This document shows, in pieces, positions 8,298 through 17,905 of a DNA stretch of 64,000 bases; position 1 is the first letter of the stretch; each line of letters starts with the position of its first letter. The stretch comes from Bradyrhizobium tropiciagri. GTDB taxonomy: Bacteria > Pseudomonadota > Alphaproteobacteria > Rhizobiales > Xanthobacteraceae. Made by a program: the position numbers and the translations under genes. Under the pieces are notes generated by a model that ran no database searches, was not told the DNA's origin, and worked only from the letters and a program-made list of their open reading frames with translations. The stretch spans positions 124,001-188,000 of the forward strand of contig NZ_LFLZ01000006.1 of NCBI RefSeq assembly GCF_001189845.1, written 5' to 3'.

Positions 8298-10682
8298 ATG
8301 CTCGAAAAGAACTCCGAAAGTCAGGTCCACGTCGAGAAGGTCGAAGAACCGCGATCGGGCCCCAGCATCGCGTTCGGGATCGAGCGGCTCGGCCTGATCC
8401 CGATGCGGGCGCCGATCCTGTCCTGCATCGTCCTCGTTCTGCTGCTGATCGGCGCCGTATTCGGCGTGTACCGGATCAAGATTGACGATTCGCTGTCGCA
8501 GCTATTCCGCTCCAACTCCAAGGACTACAAGCAGTATGAGGCGGTGACCAAGCGCTTCCCGGCGACCGAGTTCGACGTCCTCGTCGTGGTCGAAGGCAAG
8601 ACGCTGCTTGAACGCGACAATCTCGGCAAGCTCCGCGACATGGTCACTGACCTGCAGCTCGTCGAGGGCGTGCGCGGCCTGGTGTCGCTGTTCTCGGCAC
8701 GGCAGGCGCCGGAGCGCGGCAAGCTGCCGGCGGCGCTGTTCCCGAACGAGCTCCCCGAGGGCGCGGCCTATGACAAATTCGTCGAGACCGTCAAAAGCAA
8801 CGAGATCATCCGCGGCAAGCTGTTGTCGGAGGACGGTACGCTGGCGCTGATCGTGCTGTCGCTCGAACCGGAAGTGGTCGGCAGCAACAAGCTCGGCAAG
8901 GTGATCGGCGACATCAGGAAGATCATGGCCGACGATCTCGGCGGCAGCGGGCTCAATGCCCAGCTGTCCGGTGTGCCGGTCATGCAGCTCGAGATCCGCA
9001 ATGCGGTCGAGCGTGACGGCCTGACCTACAACATCCTCGGTATCCTGGCCGGCTGTGTCATCGCCATCATCTTCTTCCGCAAGATCTCCTTCATGGTGGC
9101 GGCGGCGTTCCCGCCGATGATCGCGATCCTGCTCGCGCTCGGCGGCCTCGGCTGGGCCAATTTCAATCTCAACATGTTCCTCAACGTGATGACGCCGCTC
9201 ATCATGGTGATCAGCTTCTCAGACTCGATGCAGCTGACATTCGCGGCGCGCGACCGGCTGATCGCGGGCCAGGACAAGTTCACCGCGTTCAAGAACGCGG
9301 TGCTGGTGGTCGGGCCGGCCTGCGTGCTGACCCACGGCACGGCCGGCATTTCCTTCATCGCGCTGCAATTCTCGGATTCCGACCTGATCCGCAAGTTCGG
9401 CGAGGCCGGGCTTGCGGCGACCATCATCGCGCTGGTCGCGGTGCTCTCGCTGGTGCCGGTGTTCGGCGTCCTGTTCGTGCGCAACGAGAAGGTCTTCGCG
9501 GTCAAGTTCCAGAGCGCCGATGCCGGCGTGCAGGCGCTGCGCAATTTCTGCTACTGGATCGCGGTGCGCATGGTCGGCCGTCCCGGGCTGTTCAGCCTGC
9601 TTGCGCTGATCGTGGTCGGCGGCCTCGGCGTCATCTACGCCAATCTCGAGCCGCGTTACCGGCTCGCCGACCAGGTGCCGGACAAGCGGCAGGCGGTGGC
9701 GGCGTCGAACCGGCTCGACGCCAAGCTGACCGGCGCCAATCCGGTCGATGTGCTGATCGAATTCCCCAAGGGGCAATCGCTCTACTCGCCGGAGACGCTG
9801 AAGACGATCGCCGACGTGCATGCGATGGTCGAGGACTCCGCCGGCGTCGGCAACGTCTGGTCGCTGGAGACCTTGCGGCGCTGGCTCGCAGAAAAGGCCG
9901 GCAGCAACGATGTCGCGACGCTGAAGGAATATGTCGACCTGATCCCCGAGCATCTAGTGCGTCGCTTCATCGACAAAAATCAGGACGCCGTCGTGGTGTC
10001 GGGCCGCGTCCCGGATCTGGACTCGAGCCAGTTGCTTCCGGTGGTGAACAAGCTTGATCACGCGCTGGACAAGGTGCGGGCCGAGCATCCCGGCTACGAG
10101 ATCGCGGTGACCGGCCTGTCGGTGATTGCCGCGCGCAACAGCGCCAACATGATCGAGAAGCTCAACCACGGCCTGACCATCGAGTTCCTGCTGGTTGCGA
10201 TCTTCATCGGGCTGGCGTTCCGCTCGGTCGTGGTGATGTTCTCCTGCATCCTGCCCGGCATCTTCCCCGTGGTGCTGTCAGGCACTGTGCTCTGGCTGCT
10301 CGGGGAGGGGCTGCAATTCGCCAGCGTCGTGGCGTTGACCGTATCCTTCGGCCTCGGGCTGAGCGCCACCATCCACTTCCTCAACCGCCTGCGGCTCGAG
10401 ACCAAGCCTGGTGTCACGCCGGAACTTGCGGTCGAGCGCGCCACCGTCCTGGTCGGTCCCGCACTGATCCTGACCACGGTGGTGCTGGCCTGCGGCCTCG
10501 TCGTCACCGTGTTCTCCGACCTGCCGTCACTGCGCCTGTTCGGCTGGCTCAGCGCGTTCTCGATGGTCGCAGCGCTCGTCGCGGACCTCTTCATCCTGCG
10601 GCCGACCTCGATGTTCCTGATCAACCTGTCGCAGAAGCTCCGCGGCAGGGGCGGGCAACCCGCGCCGATCGAAAAGGCCTGA
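8298..10682 (+). CDS. RND/MMPL-family exporter, probably lipid-related
   Basis: A 794-residue, 12-helix transporter of the MMPL-like RND family. There is a membrane helix at about residues 37-57, a large periplasmic loop (about 60-235), a five-helix bundle including MTPLIMVISFSDSMQLTF, a second TM-loop unit starting near 425 and a final bundle with LTVSFGLGLSATIHFLNRLR. The architecture is shared with HpnN, the hopanoid transporter encoded at 20610-23223, but the sequence is clearly different. Its place between hpnP/eutC and hpnC suggests a role in hopanoid or lipid export; that is inference from position. It starts at ATG 8298, just after a palindromic repeat, and ends at a strong terminator. 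Confidence 0.88.
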   Translation: MLEKNSESQVHVEKVEEPRSGPSIAFGIERLGLIPMRAPILSCIVLVLLLIGAVFGVYRIKIDDSLSQLFRSNSKDYKQYEAVTKRFPATEFDVLVVVEGKTLLERDNLGKLRDMVTDLQLVEGVRGLVSLFSARQAPERGKLPAALFPNELPEGAAYDKFVETVKSNEIIRGKLLSEDGTLALIVLSLEPEVVGSNKLGKVIGDIRKIMADDLGGSGLNAQLSGVPVMQLEIRNAVERDGLTYNILGILAGCVIAIIFFRKISFMVAAAFPPMIAILLALGGLGWANFNLNMFLNVMTPLIMVISFSDSMQLTFAARDRLIAGQDKFTAFKNAVLVVGPACVLTHGTAGISFIALQFSDSDLIRKFGEAGLAATIIALVAVLSLVPVFGVLFVRNEKVFAVKFQSADAGVQALRNFCYWIAVRMVGRPGLFSLLALIVVGGLGVIYANLEPRYRLADQVPDKRQAVAASNRLDAKLTGANPVDVLIEFPKGQSLYSPETLKTIADVHAMVEDSAGVGNVWSLETLRRWLAEKAGSNDVATLKEYVDLIPEHLVRRFIDKNQDAVVVSGRVPDLDSSQLLPVVNKLDHALDKVRAEHPGYEIAVTGLSVIAARNSANMIEKLNHGLTIEFLLVAIFIGLAFRSVVVMFSCILPGIFPVVLSGTVLWLLGEGLQFASVVALTVSFGLGLSATIHFLNRLRLETKPGVTPELAVERATVLVGPALILTTVVLACGLVVTVFSDLPSLRLFGWLSAFSMVAALVADLFILRPTSMFLINLSQKLRGRGGQPAPIEKA

Positions 10683-10695
10683 TCGACCGACAATG

Positions 10696-10737
10696 AAAAG
10701 GCCCGGTTCGAAGCGCTCGGAACCGGGCCTTTTGTTT
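10696..10737. terminator. Bidirectional rho-independent terminator
   Basis: The hairpin AAAAGGCCCGGTTC / GAACCGGGCCTTTT has a perfect 10-bp GC-rich stem flanked by A and T runs, so it can work on both strands. It lies between the convergent RND gene (plus) and the 10761-11264 gene (minus). Confidence 0.9.
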
Positions 10738-10760
10738 GTCAGCGAAAATCGATCGGGGTG

Positions 10761-11264
10761 TCAGGTCTTCGTCATCGTGATCGTGACACCGCGGATCTCG
10801 CCCTTGGAGTCGATCTGCACCACCTGCTTGGAGCCGTTGGTCTGCAGGTTCAGGTTGGCGGCGAAGCCGGACGCCTCGACGAACACGTCGATCCGGCCGC
10901 CGCCCGCGGTGCCCTGCAAATTGCCGAAGATGTTGCGGCTCGCCTCGCTCCAATTGCCGGAGATCCGGTCGCCCTGGCTGGTGACGTCGCTGGAGAGGTC
11001 GAACTTGTAGCTGTCGCTGGCGCAGTGCAGGGTCTGCTTCAGGCTCAGACCCGATGGCGCGACCTTGTAATCCGCCTTGCAACGAATGCGTTCGGTCGTG
11101 CCGTTGGACAACGCCACCGTGCCCGTGCCGGTCCACGAACCGGCAAAACCGGCAAACGGCCCGCTGGCCTGGGCATGGACCGCGGAGGCAGACAGCATCA
11201 TTGCGGCGCCGACGCCCACAGCTCTGAGGGCCTGACCATAAAGGCTGGAACCAAACAGTTTCAT
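10761..11264 (-). CDS. Secreted hypothetical protein
   Basis: A 167-residue protein from ATG at 11262-11264. A signal peptide is plausible: a basic N-terminus, a hydrophobic stretch (AVGVGAAMMLSASAVHA) and a cleavage site after AHAQA-like VHAQA. The mature part begins with a GSWTGTGTV motif and is rich in short beta-strand-like segments with two cysteines, suggesting a small periplasmic beta-barrel or lipocalin-like fold. An in-frame upstream extension to 11336 lacks a signal sequence and was not used. The function is unknown. It is convergent with the RND gene. Confidence 0.75.
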   Translation of the reverse strand: MKLFGSSLYGQALRAVGVGAAMMLSASAVHAQASGPFAGFAGSWTGTGTVALSNGTTERIRCKADYKVAPSGLSLKQTLHCASDSYKFDLSSDVTSQGDRISGNWSEASRNIFGNLQGTAGGGRIDVFVEASGFAANLNLQTNGSKQVVQIDSKGEIRGVTITMTKT

Positions 11265-11667
11265 TGTGAATTTCCCATCAAAATCAACGCCTCCTTCGCA
11301 AGAAAGCGTCTCGCCGCATCGAAGGTTTAGTGTCACCCAAGAATGTTAGGTTCAAACGACAGCGGCGGCGTGCGCGCCGCCTTTCGTCATCGAACAGAAT
11401 CAGAAACCGTTGGCCGCATCATGGCATCTAGCTTTGCACGAGTACCATCCGCAATAGCCAAGCGCGACAAAGTGATGGTGCGAATCGGCGTTGTGAATCA
11501 ATGGCTTAAGTGGGGGTTTACAGCGCCGCAAATTTAGCCGCATTTAGCAGTGCTTGTCGTCAATCCGTTGCCGCGTTACGTGGCGTCTGCAATCCCCAAA
11601 ATCCGTCCCGGCCATGCCGAAACGCTTTCGGGAACAGATTTTCTGCTGTCGGAAATGAAGGAATACG
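11265..11667. other. Divergent intergenic region
   Basis: About 400 bases separate the divergent genes at 11264 (minus) and 11668 (plus), so two promoters must lie here. It is more AT-rich near 11500-11540. I see no operator, repeat or RNA motif that I can defend. Confidence 0.5.
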
Positions 11668-11907
11668 ATGCGTAAATTTCTCTTGGCTCTTGCCCTGTTG
11701 TCGATCCCGCTCGCGTCCAGCGCCGTCGCCCAGCAGCAGCAGGGACGCGGTACACCCGATGAGCAGAAGGCCTGCACGCGCGACGTGCAGCGTCACTGCC
11801 GCTCAGTCATCGATCAGGGCGACTTCACCATTCTCGCCTGCCTGCAGCAGAACCGCAGCAAGATCAGCGCCGCCTGCGACCAGGTGCTGAAGACCCACGG
11901 CCAATAA
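11668..11907 (+). CDS. Small secreted cysteine-rich-repeat protein
   Basis: A 79-residue protein with a clear signal peptide (MRKFLLALALLSIPLASSAV, cleavage near AVAQ). The mature part has four cysteines in the pattern C-x7-C ... C-x13-C within ACTRDVQRHCRSVIDQGDFT and ILACLQQNRSKISAAC, resembling the GLG1-type cysteine-rich repeat seen in small rhizobial periplasmic proteins. A GAAGGA ribosome site precedes ATG 11668. The function is unknown. It is 195 bases upstream of hpnC and could be part of its transcript. Confidence 0.8.
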   Translation: MRKFLLALALLSIPLASSAVAQQQQGRGTPDEQKACTRDVQRHCRSVIDQGDFTILACLQQNRSKISAACDQVLKTHGQ

Positions 11908-12102
11908 GACCGAATTCAGGTCTCAAGGGACCGCTATCGACACCGCGGCTGGCTCCGTGCCGGCCGCGGCCGCATATGCTGGCGGTCACAGATAGCATTG
12001 GTTTTGGTGGCGTATTCCCCTATATGGGGCTCGCAAATCCCCCGCATGCGCCTGACGGTTCGCGCCTGCGTCGTGCCATGACCAGTGTAGCCCAAATTTC
12101 CC

Positions 12103-12981
12103 ATGACCACCGCGAGCGATCTGCGATCCGGAAAGACCCACCGCGACGAGAATTTTCCGGTCGCGTCGTGGATCATTCATCCGCGGCATCGTGCCCTGAT
12201 CCTGGCCTTCTATAATTTCGTCCGCACCGCCGACGATATCGCCGATCACGCCACGCTGCCGGCCGACGAGAAGCTGCGCTATCTCGACCTCATGGAGGCT
12301 GAGCTGCTCGGCAAGGGCGAGAGCCAGAAGGAAGCGGTCAATCTGCGCCGGGCCCTCGCCGAGCGCGGTATGGCGCCGCGGCATGCGCTCGACGTGCTGG
12401 TGGCGTTCCGCCTCGACGTCACCAAGCTGCGCTACGAAACCTGGGACGACGTGATCGACTATTGCCGCTACTCGGCGATGCCGGTCGGGCGGTTCATGCT
12501 CGACGTCCATGGCGAGGATATCTCGACCTGGGCGGCGTCCGATGCGCTCTGCGCGGCCTTGCAGATCAACAATCATCTGCAGGACTGCGGCAAGGACTAC
12601 CGGAACCTGAACCGCGTCTACCTGCCGCGCGATGCGCTCGCCGCCGCGGGGGCGAGCGTCGAGATGCTCGGCGAGACGAAGTCACAGCCGGCCCTGCTCA
12701 AATGCCTGCAGGCGCTCGCGGTGCGCACCGCCGTGCTGCTCGACCAGAGCAAGTCGCTCGCCGCCGAGGTGAAGGACTTCCGGCTCGGGCTCGAGATCTC
12801 CGTGATCCAGGCGTTCGCCGACAAGATCGTCAACATGCTGAAGGTGCGGGATCCGCTCAGCGAGCGCGTGCATTTGAGCAAGGTTGAACTGCTGCTGCAG
12901 AGCCTCGGCGGCGTCGCCGGCGAGACCGCGCAGCGCGCGACCGGACGGCGTGCGGTCTCCAAGTCGGCGGCAGGCGCATGA
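12103..12981 (+). CDS. hpnC: Hydroxysqualene synthase HpnC
   Basis: A 292-residue member of the trans-isoprenyl diphosphate head-to-head synthase family. Two aspartate-rich motifs are present: FVRTADDIADH near residue 40 and NNHLQDCGKDY near 150. In the three-enzyme route, HpnD makes presqualene diphosphate from two farnesyl diphosphates, HpnC converts it to hydroxysqualene and HpnE reduces this to squalene. The assignment to HpnC rather than HpnD rests on gene order and on the typical DENFPVASWIIHPRHR N-terminus. Its stop overlaps the hpnD start by four bases (ATGA), so the pair is translationally coupled. Confidence 0.94.
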   Translation: MTTASDLRSGKTHRDENFPVASWIIHPRHRALILAFYNFVRTADDIADHATLPADEKLRYLDLMEAELLGKGESQKEAVNLRRALAERGMAPRHALDVLVAFRLDVTKLRYETWDDVIDYCRYSAMPVGRFMLDVHGEDISTWAASDALCAALQINNHLQDCGKDYRNLNRVYLPRDALAAAGASVEMLGETKSQPALLKCLQALAVRTAVLLDQSKSLAAEVKDFRLGLEISVIQAFADKIVNMLKVRDPLSERVHLSKVELLLQSLGGVAGETAQRATGRRAVSKSAAGA

Positions 12982-13814
12982 GTGCAGAGGCGGCGGCCAA
13001 CGCGAATTACGGAAGCACCGCGTCGGGCAGCTCGTTCTATGCCGCGATGCGCATCTTGCCGCACGCGCAGCGCGAGGCGATGTTCCAGATCTACAGCTTC
13101 TGCCGTCAGGTCGACGACATCGCCGATTCCGACGGTCCGCGGCCGGAGCGCCTGGCCGCGCTGCAGCAGTGGCGCGACGACATCGATGCGCTCTATGCCG
13201 GCCATCCGCCGGAGCGGCTGAAGGACTATGTCGCGTCGGTGAAGACCTTCGGCCTGAAGCGCGAGGATTTCGTCGCGATCGTCGACGGCATGGAGATGGA
13301 CGTGCCGCAGGACATCCGCGCGCCGGATCTTGCGACGCTCGACCTCTATTGCGATCGCGTCGCGAGCGCGGTCGGCCGGCTGTCGGTGCGCGTGTTCGGC
13401 CTGCCCGAGGAGGATGGCATCCAGCTCGCGCATCACCTCGGCCGTGCGCTGCAGCTCACCAACATCCTGCGCGACATCGACGAGGATGCCGGTCTCGGCC
13501 GGCTCTATCTGCCGCGCGAATGGCTCTGGCATGCCGGCATCACCAACAACGATCCGGCCCGCGTCACCGCCGACCGCGCGCTGCCGAAGGTGTGTGCGCC
13601 GCTCGCCGAGCGCGCCAAGATGCATTTCCAGAGATCCGACGAGATCATGAAGCGCAATTCGCGCCGCGCCGTGCGCGCGCCGCGGATCATGTCGAAATAC
13701 TACCGCGCGATCCTCGATCTCTTGATCGCGCGCGGCTTCACCGCCCCGCGTGCGCCGGTGCGTGTGTCCAAGGCGGCCAAGATCGGCATTCTTCTTCGTT
13801 ACGCGATCATCTGA
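12978..13814 (+). CDS. hpnD: Presqualene diphosphate synthase HpnD
   Basis: A 278-residue squalene/phytoene-synthase-family protein. Its motifs are SFYAAMRILPHAQREAMFQI, the first Asp-rich motif CRQVDDIAD near residue 47 and the second TNILRDIDEDAGLGRLYLP near 160. It condenses two farnesyl diphosphates head to head, the committed step to squalene and hopanoids. It overlaps hpnC by four bases and its TGA (13812-13814) overlaps the hpnE ATG by one base. This arrangement implies balanced, coupled synthesis of the three squalene-forming enzymes. Confidence 0.94.
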   Translation: MSAEAAANANYGSTASGSSFYAAMRILPHAQREAMFQIYSFCRQVDDIADSDGPRPERLAALQQWRDDIDALYAGHPPERLKDYVASVKTFGLKREDFVAIVDGMEMDVPQDIRAPDLATLDLYCDRVASAVGRLSVRVFGLPEEDGIQLAHHLGRALQLTNILRDIDEDAGLGRLYLPREWLWHAGITNNDPARVTADRALPKVCAPLAERAKMHFQRSDEIMKRNSRRAVRAPRIMSKYYRAILDLLIARGFTAPRAPVRVSKAAKIGILLRYAII

Positions 13815-15064
13815 TGCAAAAGACCGTTCATATCATCGGTGCCGGTATTTCCGGCCTCTCTGCCGCCGTGCGGCTCGCCAATGGCGGCTACAAGGTCGCC
13901 GTCCACGAGGCGACGCAGCAGGCCGGCGGCCGCTGCCGCTCCTATTTCGACGCCGCCACCAATCTCACCATCGACAATGGCAACCATCTCCTGCTGTCGG
14001 GCAATCGCCATGCGCTGAGCTACGCGCGTTCGATCGGTACTGAGGCCGGTCTCGTGGGGCCCGCACGCGCGCAGTTTCCGTTTGTCGATCTGGCCTCCGG
14101 CCAGCGCTGGCAGCTCGACCTCGGCGACTCCCGCCTGCCGCTATGGGTGTTCGACGAGGCGCGCCGCGTCCCGGACACGACCTTGCGCGACTATCTCGCA
14201 TTGGCGCCGCTGGCCTGGGCCGGCACCGAGGCGCTGGTCGGCAACACCATTCCCTGCAAGGGCACGCTGTACGACCGCCTGGTGCAGCCGCTGCTGCTCG
14301 CCGCGCTGAATGTCGATCCGCCGGAGGGCTCGGCCGGGCTTGCCGGCGCCATCGTGCGCGAGACGCTGCTCGCCGGCGGGCAGGCCTGCCGTCCGCTGAT
14401 CGCGCGCGACGGCCTGAGCTCGGTCCTGATCGAGCCGGCCGTGAAGCTGCTGCAGGACAAGGGCCACAGCGTCCAGTTCAGTCACGAATTGCGTACGCTT
14501 GGCATGTCCGGTGATCGCGTCACGGAGCTCGATTTTGGCGGCGGCGACAAGATCGCGCTGGCGGCCGGCGATGCTGTCGTGCTCGCGGTGCCGCCGCGCG
14601 CTGCGGCCGCCCTGCTGCCCGGCCTGAAAACCCCAACCAAATTCCGCGCCATCGTCAACGCGCATTTCCGCGTCGATCCGCCGCGCGACGCCGCGCCCAT
14701 CCTCGGTGTGGTCGGCGGCCTCGTGGAGTGGCTGTTCGCGTTCCCGCAGCGGCTTTCGATCACGATCAGCAACGGCGACCGCCTGGTCGACATGCCGCGC
14801 GAGGAGCTCGCGCAGGCGATCTGGCGGGACATCTGCAAGGCGTCGGGTGTTTCCGGCGACTTGCCGCCCTGGCAGATCGTGCGCGAGCGCCGTGCCACAT
14901 TTGAGGCGACGCCGGAGCAGAACGCCCTGCGTCCGGGGGCCGCAACGGCGCAAAAAAACCTGTTCCTTGCCGGCGACTGGACTGCTACCGGGTTGCCGGC
15001 AACCATCGAGGGATCGGTGCGGTCGGGTGATCGCGCCGCCGATCTGGTTCTGGCCACGCGCTAG
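13814..15064 (+). CDS. hpnE: Hydroxysqualene dehydroxylase HpnE
   Basis: A 416-residue FAD-dependent amine-oxidase/phytoene-desaturase-like protein. The dinucleotide-binding motif IIGAGISGLSAAVRLANGGY is at residues 6-25, followed by AGGRCRSYFD. The C-terminal FAD motif reads NLFLAGDWTATGLPATIEG. It reduces hydroxysqualene to squalene. I chose ATG 13814 because it overlaps the hpnD stop; a much longer open frame reaching back to 12884 is only read-through of a shadow frame across hpnD. Confidence 0.94.
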   Translation: MQKTVHIIGAGISGLSAAVRLANGGYKVAVHEATQQAGGRCRSYFDAATNLTIDNGNHLLLSGNRHALSYARSIGTEAGLVGPARAQFPFVDLASGQRWQLDLGDSRLPLWVFDEARRVPDTTLRDYLALAPLAWAGTEALVGNTIPCKGTLYDRLVQPLLLAALNVDPPEGSAGLAGAIVRETLLAGGQACRPLIARDGLSSVLIEPAVKLLQDKGHSVQFSHELRTLGMSGDRVTELDFGGGDKIALAAGDAVVLAVPPRAAAALLPGLKTPTKFRAIVNAHFRVDPPRDAAPILGVVGGLVEWLFAFPQRLSITISNGDRLVDMPREELAQAIWRDICKASGVSGDLPPWQIVRERRATFEATPEQNALRPGAATAQKNLFLAGDWTATGLPATIEGSVRSGDRAADLVLATR

Positions 15065-15109
15065 ATTCGACCTGTTAAGCGGCCGCGGCTTTCGAACAGC
15101 CGGGCCGCG

Positions 15110-17092
15110 ATGAAGAGGATATCGAGCGAAATGCTTTCGAGAGATCACGGCGTTGCAGTCGATCCGGTTGCGCTGGAGAAGAGCATCTCCAAGGCAACCG
15201 AAGCGCTGCTCGGCTATCGCCAGTCCGACGGACATTGGGTGTTCGAGCTCGAGGCCGACAGCACCATTCCGGCCGAGTACATCCTGCTGCGTCACTATCT
15301 AGCCGAGCCCATCGATGCCGCCCTCGAGGCCAAGCTCGGCAACTATCTGCGCCGCGTCCAGGGTGCGCATGGCGGCTGGCCGCTGGTCCATGATGGCCCG
15401 TTCGACATGAGCGCCAGCGTGAAGTCGTACTTCGCGCTGAAGATGATCGGCGATTCCGTCGACGCGCCGCACATGGTGCGGGCGCGCGAGGCGATCCTCT
15501 CGCGCGGTGGCGCTTCGGGCAGCAACGTGTTCACGCGCTTCCTGCTCGCGCTCTACGGCGTCGTGACCTGGCGTGCAACGCCGGTGTTGCCGATCGAGAT
15601 CATGCTGCTGCCGATGTGGTCGCCGTTCCACATCAACAAGATCTCCTACTGGGCGCGCACCACGATGGTGCCGCTGATGGTGCTCGCCGCACTGAAGCCG
15701 CGCGCGAAGAATCCGAAGGGCGTCGGCATCGACGAGCTGTTCCTGGAGGATCCAAAATCGGTTCGCATGGCGCCGAAGGCACCGCATCAGAGCGCGAGCT
15801 GGTTCTACCTGTTCCGCTCGCTCGATGCCGTGCTGCGCGTGATCGAGCCGATGTTTCCGAAGAGCCTGCGCCAGCGCGCGATCGATGCCGCGCTCGCCTT
15901 CACCGAAGAGCGGCTCAACGGCGAAGACGGCATGGGCGCGATCTATCCGCCGATGGCCAACATCGTCATGATGTACGAGGCGCTCGGCAAGGACGAGAAT
16001 TTCCCGCCGCGCGCGACCACCCGCCGCGGCATCGACAAGCTGCTCGTGATCCGCGACGACGAGGCCTATTGCCAGCCCTGCGTCTCGCCGGTGTGGGACA
16101 CCGCGCTGACCTGCCACGCGCTGCAGGAAGCGGGCGGCGACGACACACTCGCCAAGGCCAAGCAGGGTCTCGACTGGCTGAAGCCGCGCCAGGTGCTGGA
16201 GCTGAAGGGCGACTGGGCGGTCAAGGCGCCGGACGTCCGTCCCGGCGGCTGGGCGTTCCAGTACAACAACGACCACTATCCCGATCTCGACGACACCGCC
16301 GTGGTCGTGATGGCGATGGATCGCGTGCGGCGTCATACCGGAACCCGGGAATATGACGAGGCGATCGCGCGCGGCCGCGAATGGATCGAGGGGCTGCAGA
16401 GCCGCGACGGCGGCTGGGCCGCGTTCGACGTCAACAACCTCGAATATTACCTCAACAACATCCCGTTCTCCGATCACGGCGCATTGCTCGATCCGCCGAC
16501 CGAGGATGTCACCGCGCGCTGCATCTCGATGCTGGGCCAGCTCGGCGAGACCGCCGAGAGCAGCAAGGCGATGGCCGACGGCGTTGCCTATCTGCGCCGC
16601 ACCCAGCTGGCCGAGGGCTCCTGGTACGGCCGCTGGGGCCTGAATTACATCTACGGCACCTGGTCGGTGCTCTCGGCGCTAAATGTCGCAGGGGTCGATC
16701 GCAACGACCCGATGGTCCGGAAAGCGGTCGACTGGCTGGCTTCCGTCCAGAATCAGGACGGCGGCTGGGGCGAGGATGCCGTCAGCTATCGGCTGGACTA
16801 CAAGGGTTACGAAGTTGCGCCATCGACCTCCTCGCAAACGGCATGGGCCTTGCTTGGATTAATGGCGGCCGGAGAGGTCGAAAACCCCGCCGTTGCGCGC
16901 GGGGTGGAGTACCTAAAGGCAACACAGACCGAAAAAGGGCTGTGGGACGAGCAGCGATACACAGCTACGGGGTTTCCGCGGGTATTTTACTTGCGATATC
17001 ATGGCTACTCGAAGTTCTTTCCGCTCTGGGCGCTGGCGCGGTATCGGAATTTGAGAAGCACCAATAGCAGGGTGGTAGGGGTCGGGATGTGA
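15110..17092 (+). CDS. shc: Squalene-hopene cyclase
   Basis: A 660-residue class II terpene cyclase (also called hpnF) that cyclises squalene to hopene and hopanol at the cytoplasmic membrane. The catalytic DxDD motif reads DLDDTA at residues 392-397, with Asp394 the expected proton donor. QW repeats are evident, for example DGGWAAFD near 433, GSWYGRWGLNYIYGTW near 505 and DGGWGEDAVSY near 550. The length is typical. The start could also be ATG 15131 (MLSRDHG), which has an AGAGG upstream. It begins 45 bases after hpnE, and its TGA overlaps the hpnG start. Confidence 0.97.
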   Translation: MKRISSEMLSRDHGVAVDPVALEKSISKATEALLGYRQSDGHWVFELEADSTIPAEYILLRHYLAEPIDAALEAKLGNYLRRVQGAHGGWPLVHDGPFDMSASVKSYFALKMIGDSVDAPHMVRAREAILSRGGASGSNVFTRFLLALYGVVTWRATPVLPIEIMLLPMWSPFHINKISYWARTTMVPLMVLAALKPRAKNPKGVGIDELFLEDPKSVRMAPKAPHQSASWFYLFRSLDAVLRVIEPMFPKSLRQRAIDAALAFTEERLNGEDGMGAIYPPMANIVMMYEALGKDENFPPRATTRRGIDKLLVIRDDEAYCQPCVSPVWDTALTCHALQEAGGDDTLAKAKQGLDWLKPRQVLELKGDWAVKAPDVRPGGWAFQYNNDHYPDLDDTAVVVMAMDRVRRHTGTREYDEAIARGREWIEGLQSRDGGWAAFDVNNLEYYLNNIPFSDHGALLDPPTEDVTARCISMLGQLGETAESSKAMADGVAYLRRTQLAEGSWYGRWGLNYIYGTWSVLSALNVAGVDRNDPMVRKAVDWLASVQNQDGGWGEDAVSYRLDYKGYEVAPSTSSQTAWALLGLMAAGEVENPAVARGVEYLKATQTEKGLWDEQRYTATGFPRVFYLRYHGYSKFFPLWALARYRNLRSTNSRVVGVGM

Positions 17093-17847
17093 TTGTTGAG
17101 GCGGGGGCCGCCGAGACCGTGGGCAGTAGAATTGATCCTCGGCCGGTATTGATCGTGACTGGATTGGTGCAGGAGGCCCGTATCGCGGCAGGCCCCGGCA
17201 TGATCGTGATTTGCAGCTCGAGCGATCCGCAGCAACTGCGTGAACTGCTGGCGACGCTGGATCCGACGACCTTCCGTGGCGTGATTTCGTTCGGCGTGGC
17301 CGGTGGGCTCGACCCGTCGCTCAAGTCCGGCGACGTCGTGGTCGCGACCGAGGTGATGTCCGGCGATACGCGTTTTCTGGCCGCATCCGCCCTGAACGAA
17401 GAGATGATCGCCAGCGCTGCACTGAAGCGCCGCAGGATCGTCCGCGGCGGTCTTGCCGGCGTGGAAGAGGTGATCGCGGCGAAGGCCTGCAAGGCCGCGC
17501 TGCGCTCGATGACGGGCGCAGCCGCGGTCGATATGGAGAGCCATATCGCGGCAGCCTATGCTGCCAAGGCAGGCGTTCCGTTCGCCGCGCTGCGCGTGAT
17601 CAGCGATCCCGCACACCGGGCGCTTCCCGAACTCGCGAAATCCGCGGTGAAGCCGAATGGCGACATCGACCTGCGCAAGGTGCTGCGCGGCATCGTGCGC
17701 AATCCGCGGACGCTGCGGGCGCTGGTGTCAACCGGTATCGACTTCAACCGCGCGCTGCGCTCGCTGCGCAGCTGCCGCGGCTTCCTGCTCGGCAACGACG
17801 TGCTGATGCCGGCGGAAGACGTGCTGATCACCGCGAAGGCGGCCTGA
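17089..17847 (+). CDS. hpnG: Adenosylhopane nucleosidase/phosphorylase HpnG
   Basis: A 252-residue protein of the purine nucleoside phosphorylase/MTA nucleosidase superfamily. It removes adenine from adenosylhopane to give ribosylhopane or its phosphate, the step after HpnH. Seen here are the nucleosidase-like GVISFGVAGGLDPSL segment and AAVDMESHIAAAYAAKAGVP with the conserved Asp/Glu of the base- and ribose-binding region. The start is GTG 17089, overlapping the shc stop by four bases (GTGA). It is the last gene of the hpnC-D-E-shc-hpnG operon. Confidence 0.92.
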   Translation: MIVEAGAAETVGSRIDPRPVLIVTGLVQEARIAAGPGMIVICSSSDPQQLRELLATLDPTTFRGVISFGVAGGLDPSLKSGDVVVATEVMSGDTRFLAASALNEEMIASAALKRRRIVRGGLAGVEEVIAAKACKAALRSMTGAAAVDMESHIAAAYAAKAGVPFAALRVISDPAHRALPELAKSAVKPNGDIDLRKVLRGIVRNPRTLRALVSTGIDFNRALRSLRSCRGFLLGNDVLMPAEDVLITAKAA

Positions 17848-17905
17848 TCCGCTGTCGCGGGCCGGGACGGGGCTCGCCGCACCGGGCTCAAAACATCAAG
17901 CTCAG

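Noticed and set aside
12884..13813. Extended open frame upstream of HpnE
   Set aside because: The HpnE frame stays open through hpnD, but the translated extension is Arg/Ala-rich shadow sequence; the one-base overlap with the hpnD stop fixes the start at 13814.
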